Assembly: GCF_900112265.1 (NCBI RefSeq)
Contig: NZ_FOLO01000015.1
Span: 61,598-104,963, forward strand
DNA: 43,366 nt
Direction: 5' to 3'
Origin: Pseudoalteromonas denitrificans DSM 6059
GTDB taxonomy: Bacteria; Pseudomonadota; Gammaproteobacteria; Enterobacterales; Alteromonadaceae
Part shown: positions 9,157-16,202 of the stretch, piece after piece
How positions within the stretch are numbered: the stretch's first letter is position 1
Layout of the letters: each line of letters starts with the position of its first letter
The notes under the pieces: generated by a model
What the model was told of the DNA's origin: nothing
What the model saw: only the letters and a program-made list of their open reading frames with translations
Database searches by the model: none
Program-made: the position numbers and the translations under genes

Positions 9157-9157
9157 G
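9144..9157. promoter_or_regulatory. HutC-type operator in front of hutGF
   Basis: CTTGTATATACAAG, a perfect 14-bp palindrome that fits the known HutC operator pattern (CTTGTAT-TACAAG) of gammaproteobacteria. HutC is the GntR-family repressor released by urocanate. The site overlaps the -35 element of the promoter described next, so a bound repressor would block it. Confidence 0.75.
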
Positions 9158-9734
9158 TTGTGGGTATAATTTACCATGCCTAATCAAAACAGCCAACTCT
9201 ATAACCAGAATTTTAAATATAGAGAGTTTGTAAAAAATAAAAAAGCAAAATGAGGGATAAGTTTTTATTTAGTTTTAATGATGTTTAACTTTTTGAAAAG
9301 CTATGGATATTTTGATGTGAGGCTCATAGTGAGAGGTTTATTTGTTTAATTTTGAATTAAATAAAAACAGATATTAAATATAAATTAACGTGTAAAGACG
9401 TTATTTTTTAATTATTAAATAAAATAAGTACTCTTTGAGGGAAATTAAGACGTTTCCAATATCGTCTCACATCGGTATAAATATAAGATGTAATCTATTT
9501 CTTCTTTACTTAAGATCTCTAGTAAAAGATGCATAATAGCCTTCCAATTAAAAGTTCAAATTCTATTCATCCATCATTTCATAAAACCTTGTAATGTCGT
9601 ACCTTAAATGTGTAAGTTATTGTGGTGAAAATGTAATGAGATGCAAATAAAAAATTGAGCGAGATTACAAATGTCATAAAAATGAAATTATTTTTTTTTA
9701 TTATGTTTAAAAACTTGAGATAGTAATCAATATT
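9158..9734. other. long gene-free stretch
   Basis: About 580 bases without a supportable gene between hutG and the PstS/OmpA gene. It is very AT-rich. A small dyad (AGACG / CGTCT at 9448-9467) is present. Close to the next gene, 9671-9687 reads TGTCATAAAAATGAAAT, which resembles one Pho-box (two TGTCAT-like heptamers 11 bases apart) with mismatches in the second half. The only small frame noticed (from 9280) has no ribosome site. Confidence 0.4.
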
Positions 9735-11444
9735 ATGAATAAGTCATTTAATGGCCATAGCGATGAGTTGATTTCGCAATTAAAGAAATTAGCACAATTG
9801 TCACAAAGTGAATTTGAAATTAATATTTCATATCAAAAAATGCTTGATGAGCAAGAGTATCGAGAGTTAGTTTTAAAAGAGCTGTTTGAGTTAAATCACC
9901 CTGATATTATTGAAGTTATTAATTGGATTAATAACTATTCAGCTACTCCTTCAATGTCATCTGAAAGCGAAAATTTGGTAGATAAAAAAAATCAGAAAAA
10001 GACATTTTTAGTTATTTCATTATTTTTTATTATGTCAACCGTTTTAGTTTCATTCTTTTTTATGCCGCAGATGTATGATACATCTGAAAAAATGACTTCT
10101 AAAAACGTACAAAAACCAGAGTTGCTGGCCTATAAAGCTTTAAAAGGAACGCAAAGCAAAACCCCTATAAAAATGACTTTACCTGCTAAAGATGCTGAAA
10201 TTTCGTTTAGAATTCATGGTTCAAATACCATAGGTGAGAAACTGGCTCCAGCTTTGTTAGTAGATTATTTACAGCAACAAGGTGTGAAAGATTATCTCTG
10301 GATAGCAGGAAATAACGCAGTCGAGCGCACTTTACAATATATTAAAAACAATAAGGCTTATGCAATTGAATTACATGCACATGGCTCAAGCACGGCATTT
10401 AAAGATTTAAAACTTGGAAAAACAGATTTAGGCATGGCGTCACGTCGTATAAAATCAGCAGAGGTAACAGACTTAAAAGCTAAGTTAGGTAATTTAAATA
10501 AAGTTGGAAATGAACATATTATTGGTTTAGATGGGCTCGCCATCATAGTGAACCAAAATAATCCAATTCAACATATTTCTACTGAAAAATTAGCTAAAAT
10601 TTTCTCTGGTGAAATAAATAACTGGGCACAACTAGGAGGCATTGACCTGAAAATAAAGCTATTTTCACGAGATGCACAATCGGGAACTTGGGATACATTT
10701 AAAAGTTTAGTTTTGAAAAAATTTGATAAAAAACTATCAAATACTGCAAAAAGGTTAGAATCAAGTTCAGCACTTTCTACTTTAATATCTCAGGATGAAG
10801 CTGCCATCGGTTTTATTGGTTTGAATTATGTATTGCACAATAAAGCTTTGGCGATTTCTGAAGGTGCGGGCACTACGGCTATTTTTCCAACGCGCTTTAC
10901 TATTGGTACTGAAGATTATGCACTAGCCCGAAGATTATATTTTTATACTCCTACTTCAGCTTCCAATACGGTGAAAGATTTTGCGCAGTTTGCAATTTCC
11001 TTATTGGGCCAAAACATTGTAGAAAAAACAGGATTAATTTCACAAAATATAAAAGTTGAAAATGCATATCCCCTAAAAGGTGCGCCCAAAAAGTATAATG
11101 AATATACCAAAATCGCGAAACGTCTTTCTTTAAATTTTAGGTTTAATTATGGTGATAAAGAGCTTGATAATAAAGGTAAGCGAGATTTGCAAAGATTGAT
11201 TCATTTTATGGAGCAAAATAATGGTAGGAGACTTGTTTTAATGGGTTTTTCAGACAGTATTGGCGCTAAAATCAAAAATACGCAATTATCTTTGACTAGA
11301 GCTATGTCTGTTGAAAGGGAGCTAGTAGCAAGAGGTATTCCAGTAATGGCAATTGAAGGGCTGGGGGAAGCACTGCCCGTTGCCAATAATAATACTGAAA
11401 CGGGCCGTGAGCGTAACCGTCGCGTAGAAGTATGGCTGCTTTAA
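9735..11444 (+). CDS. inner-membrane PstS-like/OmpA fusion protein
   Basis: 569 residues in four parts: a charged, probably cytoplasmic region (1-89), one membrane helix (about 90-110), a phosphate-binding-protein (PstS-like) domain from about 155 to 420 with FRIHGSNTIGEKLAP, HGSSTAFKDL, DLGMASRRI and SRDAQSGTWDTF, and an OmpA-type peptidoglycan-binding domain from about 460 (NYGDKELDNKGK, GFSDSIGAKIKN, RERNRRVEVWL). PstS/OmpA proteins are known, but they normally start with a signal peptide; here the N-terminus is a long soluble segment before an internal helix. It is not linked to pstCAB. It may sense phosphate-like ligands, or join inner membrane and cell wall. A weak Pho-box-like stretch lies upstream. 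The ribosome site is poor. Confidence 0.8.
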   Translation: MNKSFNGHSDELISQLKKLAQLSQSEFEINISYQKMLDEQEYRELVLKELFELNHPDIIEVINWINNYSATPSMSSESENLVDKKNQKKTFLVISLFFIMSTVLVSFFFMPQMYDTSEKMTSKNVQKPELLAYKALKGTQSKTPIKMTLPAKDAEISFRIHGSNTIGEKLAPALLVDYLQQQGVKDYLWIAGNNAVERTLQYIKNNKAYAIELHAHGSSTAFKDLKLGKTDLGMASRRIKSAEVTDLKAKLGNLNKVGNEHIIGLDGLAIIVNQNNPIQHISTEKLAKIFSGEINNWAQLGGIDLKIKLFSRDAQSGTWDTFKSLVLKKFDKKLSNTAKRLESSSALSTLISQDEAAIGFIGLNYVLHNKALAISEGAGTTAIFPTRFTIGTEDYALARRLYFYTPTSASNTVKDFAQFAISLLGQNIVEKTGLISQNIKVENAYPLKGAPKKYNEYTKIAKRLSLNFRFNYGDKELDNKGKRDLQRLIHFMEQNNGRRLVLMGFSDSIGAKIKNTQLSLTRAMSVERELVARGIPVMAIEGLGEALPVANNNTETGRERNRRVEVWLL

Positions 11445-11453
11445 GTGAATTTC

Positions 11454-11480
11454 AGATGCAATATTAATTGTATTGCATCT
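11454..11480 (+). terminator. hairpin after the PstS/OmpA gene
   Basis: AGATGCAATA / TATTGCATCT, 10-bp perfect arms around a 7-base loop, 10 bases after the stop codon. A T-rich but broken tail follows. It probably ends the transcript or protects its 3' end. Confidence 0.6.
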
Positions 11481-11587
11481 ACTTTGATTATTATCTTTGA
11501 AGTTTACAGGAAAAAATAAAGATTTAATCGTATTGTCATAAATGCCATTTAACATGCAGGAATTATATCGTTTTAAGAGTGCATATT

Positions 11588-12313
11588 ATGTTTACTATTT
11601 TTTCGCAACAAGAAAATTTAATAGCTGTTTTTAATAAATACTCCGTAAAAGAAGCCCTTCAAGTAAAATTCAATATCGCACAGGCTATTAAGGCCTTGAA
11701 TATTCCATCTGATGAACTTGTACAACAGATGCGTAATGAGGGCTTGTGCATTACTGATTTCAGCTTAAAGCAAAATGAATCTAAAATTTCAAATGAAAGT
11801 TCACCGAGTATTATTCGAAATCATCTATTTAAAGTCTTTTTAGATAAACAAAAACTAATAGATTTAATGAGTGGTTTCTCTATGGCAGAGTCTATTGAGA
11901 TCAGAGGATTATTGAATCAAAATATAAGTGAACTTAAATTACCATCAGATAATTTAATTGCACAAATGGAGCAAGAAGGTTTGTCTTTACAGCGTATTGG
12001 TATTGAAAATACTTCACCTCAAACTACAGTATCTTCCATTAAATTAGCGAGAACAAAAGAAGTATTAGCACAAGCGATGAATACAAATTTGGTAGACAAA
12101 AAATTACGTATTAAGTCGCAATTAAATGCGCTGCTAGAAGGAGAATCAGAATCAAAAAAGTCAAAAATTAAAAATGCGTCTAATGATTGTGCTACAGCAA
12201 AACAACAAGATTCTTCTGTAAAAACAGCTGAAAATGTGGTGAAAAAGCTCAGTTTACAAGAGGCTTTAGAGCGCTCTTTGCAAACTGATTTAACTCCTTC
12301 AGTGAATTGTTAA
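11588..12313 (+). CDS. unknown protein with an internal duplication
   Basis: 241 residues from ATG 11588, which has AAGAG 8 bases upstream; a GTG at 11579 is possible. Not recognised. Residues 10-60 and 89-139 align without gaps at an offset of 79: LIAVF/LIDLM, YSVKEAL/FSMAESI, IPSDELVQQM/LPSDNLIAQM and EGL/EGL. A shorter echo (KLSLQEALERSLQTD) closes the protein, which ends in Cys. No signal peptide or membrane helix; charged, Gln/Ser-rich linkers separate the units, so a cytoplasmic helical repeat protein is likely. It is convergent with pdsS and overlaps its end by 3 bases. A link to the sortase locus is possible but unproven. Confidence 0.7.
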   Translation: MFTIFSQQENLIAVFNKYSVKEALQVKFNIAQAIKALNIPSDELVQQMRNEGLCITDFSLKQNESKISNESSPSIIRNHLFKVFLDKQKLIDLMSGFSMAESIEIRGLLNQNISELKLPSDNLIAQMEQEGLSLQRIGIENTSPQTTVSSIKLARTKEVLAQAMNTNLVDKKLRIKSQLNALLEGESESKKSKIKNASNDCATAKQQDSSVKTAENVVKKLSLQEALERSLQTDLTPSVNC

Positions 12314-14439
12314 ATTTTAATTGGCAAAACTAACTTAAATACTACACCGGAACCGTCGGATAAATTGTTCGCTGTTAATTTACCATTATGATAATCGGCT
12401 ACTAAACGGGCAATATATAAACCTAATCCTAAATGGGGCTTTTTCTGTAGTGATTGGCTGCGTACCGATACCATAGAGTCAAAAATATGCTCTCCGATAT
12501 CAACAGGTAAAGAAGGACCTTTATTGCTTACTGAAATTTCAGCTGATTGATTGTTAATCGTATATAAAACTGAAATTTCTGTGTTTTCACTTGAAAACTC
12601 AACGGCATTAGCAATTAATTTATCTAATAGTTGTGCAATAAACTCTGGTACGCCTTGCATTAAATTTGGCTCTACATTGAGGTTTAATTCAAACGTTTTT
12701 TCAGCATAAGCCATTTGATATCCTTGCATGCACCCCGACACTACTTTTGTTAAATCGAATCCTTCAGCTTCCGCACTTTGAATGCTTTGCTCTAAACGTG
12801 TAGCTTCACTCATAGTGGTGATGATTTTATTTAATCGGTTTACACCTTCGGTTGCTCTTTCAATATATTTTTGACTCTCTGTGTCTAAGTTTTGTAATTG
12901 CAGGCTTTCTAGTGATGAACGCACTACAGCAACAGGTGTTCTAAGTTCGTGTGATAATCGTGATGACATATTTTCTAAATAGTGGGTATAACCACCTAAC
13001 CGACCAACGATATTGGCAAAACTACGAGATAAATCACCAATTTCATCTTTAGCTTTAGAGCTTTTAATAATACCTAAAATACGACCTTGGGGGTCAATTG
13101 CAGCTTCCGCAGCATCTCTAAGTGTACGTATACGGCTAGAAATACGGGAGGCAAAAAAGAATAATATTAAAGTCCCTATTAACATTACGGTTAAAATTAC
13201 CGTAAATAATTTTTCTAAAGCTTTATTTCTTAAAGTACGAACACCATTTGTCGTTTCTTCGGCAATGACAGCACCCATCACTTTATCATCAATCCAAATA
13301 GGGTAAGCGGCAGATAAGATAAGTGCTTTTTTGTCGGGGGTTAAGCGCCAACTTGACTCTGGTTTTCCCTTTAAAGCAGCTACAATATGCTTACCTTGTA
13401 ATGAGGTGACATCAAATAAGGTATCTAAAAAATCAGCTGGTGGCTTAGTTAAAATTTTATAATATAAAGGATGGAGATATTGGGTTTCAAATTGTCGCCA
13501 TTTACTTATTTTATTGGGATCATCATTTAGACTTTTTGACCAAACACCATCAGCATCTTGAATTTTCCCTGATTGCGCCAATACTCTATGATGATTATCG
13601 ACAACCCAAATGCGACTGCCTGAATGTCCCATGCCTTTTATAATACGCTCGATTTCAGGTGAAGGTAATAATACAGATCCTAATTGTGTTAAATCCTGCA
13701 AATTTGAAGTCGATATTGTTTTCACCGGAGTGTCTATATTGTCTATATCAACTATCGCAAATCCTAATTTGTTGCCTATCATATTTAATGGCATGCGAAT
13801 TTCTATATTGTAACCAAAATCAGTTCTCGAAAAGTGTCCTTGAATTCTAGCTATGGGTGTAAGGTTTGACTCATCATATGCCGTGATCCAGCCATCATTT
13901 TTAGGAGCAATAATATAGTTTAATAATGAGCCCTCTGGACTTTTGAGGGCTATTTTCAGGTGATCATTTCTTGTAATGCTTAAACTATTTGCACCTCGAT
14001 ACTTTAAAATATTATCTTTTACTTTAAATACGGCATAAAGATAATTTTGATATTTACCCACCATATGGCTAAAGGATAAGTCACTTTCTTGATGTGCTGA
14101 ATTAATCGGTGTTAAATAGCTTTTATCATAATGCCAAAATAAAGGACGGTAAGTTTTCCAGTCATGTAATTTGCCATCTAATTGGATGCGATTGGGTAAG
14201 TTATAAGCGTATAAATCACGCCCTTTTACCACTTGTTGTAAAAAACTGGCTTGTTCATCAAAAAGTTTAGGTCGTTCATGTAACGCAGTTGCTAATGCTC
14301 GGGTGGTACCAACTAAGGTTTTTTCTTGTCCTTGGCGTAAATATTTCTCCATTTCCCAAACATACTCATAACCTAACCAAGGTAGCAAAGCCAAAAAACA
14401 TGAAAGTAAAATAAACTGACTGCGTAAACCAAAGCGCAT
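12310..14439 (-). CDS. pdsS: sortase-system sensor histidine kinase PdsS
   Basis: 709 residues. Membrane sensor kinase: a helix at about 7-25, a long periplasmic part, a second helix at about 412-430, then a HAMP-like linker, HisKA with the phospho-accepting H497 in RLSHELRTP, and HATPase with LGLGLYIARLVADYHNG near the end. The very long periplasmic region and the neighbouring sortase genes match the kinase of the proteobacterial dedicated sortase system. Its ATG overlaps the stop of pdsR (TAATG), so both are made together. What it senses is unknown; a state of the envelope is a reasonable guess. Confidence 0.9.
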   Translation of the reverse strand: MRFGLRSQFILLSCFLALLPWLGYEYVWEMEKYLRQGQEKTLVGTTRALATALHERPKLFDEQASFLQQVVKGRDLYAYNLPNRIQLDGKLHDWKTYRPLFWHYDKSYLTPINSAHQESDLSFSHMVGKYQNYLYAVFKVKDNILKYRGANSLSITRNDHLKIALKSPEGSLLNYIIAPKNDGWITAYDESNLTPIARIQGHFSRTDFGYNIEIRMPLNMIGNKLGFAIVDIDNIDTPVKTISTSNLQDLTQLGSVLLPSPEIERIIKGMGHSGSRIWVVDNHHRVLAQSGKIQDADGVWSKSLNDDPNKISKWRQFETQYLHPLYYKILTKPPADFLDTLFDVTSLQGKHIVAALKGKPESSWRLTPDKKALILSAAYPIWIDDKVMGAVIAEETTNGVRTLRNKALEKLFTVILTVMLIGTLILFFFASRISSRIRTLRDAAEAAIDPQGRILGIIKSSKAKDEIGDLSRSFANIVGRLGGYTHYLENMSSRLSHELRTPVAVVRSSLESLQLQNLDTESQKYIERATEGVNRLNKIITTMSEATRLEQSIQSAEAEGFDLTKVVSGCMQGYQMAYAEKTFELNLNVEPNLMQGVPEFIAQLLDKLIANAVEFSSENTEISVLYTINNQSAEISVSNKGPSLPVDIGEHIFDSMVSVRSQSLQKKPHLGLGLYIARLVADYHNGKLTANNLSDGSGVVFKLVLPIKI

Positions 14440-15128
14440 TAAGCTTGCTCCCAGCGGTAACCCATTCCATAAACTGTATCAATGCAATCAAAGTCAGGAT
14501 CAAGTTTGATAAACTTTTTACGAATGCGTTTTACATGGGAAGTGATAGTACTATCATCTACATAAATTTTGGCATCATGCATTAATTCATTTCTACTTTT
14601 CACATGGCCTGGGCGATTTGTTAAAGAATGCACCATCCAAAATTCAGTCACGGTTAAGTCTAATAAAGCCTCTAACCAAAATACTTGCATGCGTTTATTA
14701 TCTATTTTGAGTTTACCTCGAGTAATAATGTTTTCCTCTAATGCCGGTAGCTCTAGGGCTTCCATTCGGCGAAATAATGCGGCTATACGTGCAGCCAAAT
14801 GTGGCAGACTTATATCTTTAGTTAAATAATCATCAGCGCCCATTCTTAACCCACAGACAGTATCTATTTCACTGTCTCGTGCGGTTAAAAATATAATCGG
14901 AATCGTTTTAGATAAAGAGCGTAAAGTTTGACATAAGGCGAAACCACCATCAATTTCATCCCCTAATCCTATATCAATAATGGCTAAGTCGGGTAAGGCA
15001 CTATTAAAAGCAAGTTCGGCCTCTGGACGAGATGCATAACCACTTACTTGATAACCTTGCTTAGACAGCATTTCGCTGTAGTTTTCTCTAATGGCTGTTT
15101 CATCTTCAATGATGGCTATTTTTTTCAT
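14439..15128 (-). CDS. pdsR: sortase-system response regulator PdsR
   Basis: 229 residues, OmpR/PhoB type. Receiver domain with acidic pocket IIEDE (8-10) and phospho-acceptor D52 in LAIIDIGLGD, then a winged helix with VTEFWMVHSLTNRPGHVKSRNEL and VKRIRKKF. Partner of PdsS. It is divergent from pdsO; the 220-base gap carries helically phased TTGCCA repeats (see 15212-15271) that are plausible binding sites for this protein. Confidence 0.92.
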   Translation of the reverse strand: MKKIAIIEDETAIRENYSEMLSKQGYQVSGYASRPEAELAFNSALPDLAIIDIGLGDEIDGGFALCQTLRSLSKTIPIIFLTARDSEIDTVCGLRMGADDYLTKDISLPHLAARIAALFRRMEALELPALEENIITRGKLKIDNKRMQVFWLEALLDLTVTEFWMVHSLTNRPGHVKSRNELMHDAKIYVDDSTITSHVKRIRKKFIKLDPDFDCIDTVYGMGYRWEQA

Positions 15129-15211
15129 TTAGTATCTCAGGTTTAACGTATATCGCTTTGTTGTATAGAACTATACCTAAAATACTGACTATTAAAATGC
15201 AAAAAAGCACA

Positions 15212-15271
15212 TTGCCATTTTTTTGCCACAATTGACCTTTGCATTGCCATTTTTCATCCCTTTTATCGCCA
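15212..15271. promoter_or_regulatory. phased TTGCCA direct repeats in the pdsR-pdsO gap
   Basis: TTGCCA at 15212, 15223 and 15244, plus TCGCCA at 15266. The steps are 11, 21 and 22 bases, i.e. one, two and two turns of the helix, so all sites lie on one face of the DNA. OmpR/PhoB-type regulators bind such direct half-sites about 10-11 bases apart. Position is right for control of pdsO, and perhaps of pdsRS itself. Confidence 0.55.
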
Positions 15272-15348
15272 TATCAGCGTGTTTTAATTAATTCATCAAC
15301 CAAGCACAACCAACTAATTAAATAATTTAAAACATTGAGGCAAACATA

Positions 15349-16107
15349 ATGAAAAAATCTACTTTTAACTTAAATAAAACAGCACTTACTTCAGCATTAG
15401 TTTTGGCACTTTGCGTTCCAACATTTTCAGCACAAGCAGCGTCACATAAACCAAAAGAAATACAAACAGAAGAAGTGATAGGTTTGAGCTCAGGTGCTGT
15501 AATCGGTGCTGTATTTGGCGGCCCGATAGGTGCCTTTATAGGGGCGTTTACAGGTACCTTAATCGGAAAAATCGAAGTGGATAAAGAACAAATAGACTCA
15601 AAAAATAAGCAAATAGTGGCTATGGAATTTAAAACGCAAAACTATCAAGAGCTTGTAGCTCAAACTGAAAATCTAGAATCTCGATTGGAAGAGGTTGAGT
15701 TTGAAAAAGTTCAACTGCAAAAACAACGTATCAATAATTTAATGGCTATGACGGTTCAGTTCAGAACGGGTTCTGCAAAAATTGAATCTCATTTTGCTAA
15801 ACAATTATCGGAACTTGCTCAAGTGATGAAAACAAATCCAGATATCCAAATAGACCTAAATGGTTTTGCTGACCAAAGGGGAGAGGAAGCATTTAACTTA
15901 AAACTTTCTAAAGCACGCGTGGCACAAGTTCAGCAGTATTTAATTAAACAAGGTGTTGATCATAAACGTTTATCTAGTCATGCCTTTGGTGAAAGCCAAG
16001 CAGTTGCAAAACAAACCGATTATGAAGGTGATTTTTTTGACCGTCGAGTAACCGTTAAGGCTAAAAAGGTGCAGTCTAAAACACACACAGCGAGTAATCA
16101 GTACTAA
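15349..16107 (+). CDS. pdsO: sortase-associated OmpA-like protein PdsO
   Basis: 252 residues. Signal peptide (1-30, ending SAQA), then a glycine-zipper segment (about 43-72: GAVIGAVFGGPIGAFIGAF), a coiled-coil-prone stretch rich in Glu/Gln/Lys (about 77-125), then an OmpA-type domain with the pattern TGSAKIESHF, GFADQRGEEAFNLKLSKARV and FDRRVTV. Glycine zipper plus OmpA domain, next to sortase and target genes, is the make-up of PdsO. It should sit in the envelope and touch peptidoglycan, perhaps as a scaffold for the sorted protein. Divergent from pdsR with regulator-like repeats between. Confidence 0.9.
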   Translation: MKKSTFNLNKTALTSALVLALCVPTFSAQAASHKPKEIQTEEVIGLSSGAVIGAVFGGPIGAFIGAFTGTLIGKIEVDKEQIDSKNKQIVAMEFKTQNYQELVAQTENLESRLEEVEFEKVQLQKQRINNLMAMTVQFRTGSAKIESHFAKQLSELAQVMKTNPDIQIDLNGFADQRGEEAFNLKLSKARVAQVQQYLIKQGVDHKRLSSHAFGESQAVAKQTDYEGDFFDRRVTVKAKKVQSKTHTASNQY

Positions 16108-16158
16108 TCACTTTAAGGTTAATTTATTACAGGCCACAAGATGGCGTTAATTACAGGT

Positions 16159-16186
16159 TGAGGTATTTATCTTTTTAAATGCCTCA
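16159..16186 (+). repeat. hairpin between pdsO and the sortase substrate gene
   Basis: TGAGGTATTTA / TAAATGCCTCA, 11-bp arms with one G-U wobble and a 6-base loop, ending 16 bases before the next ATG. There is no T run, so readthrough is likely; it may tune the ratio of the two products or protect the upstream mRNA. Confidence 0.5.
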
Positions 16187-16202
16187 ATAAAAAGGTTTCC
16201 TT

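Noticed and set aside
9104..9196. 31-codon N-terminal extension of hutG
   Set aside because: It would contain the HutC-type operator and promoter; ATG 9103 has a good ribosome site.
9280..9351. 23-codon frame in the long gap before the PstS/OmpA gene
   Set aside because: No ribosome site, no second copy or pattern to support it.
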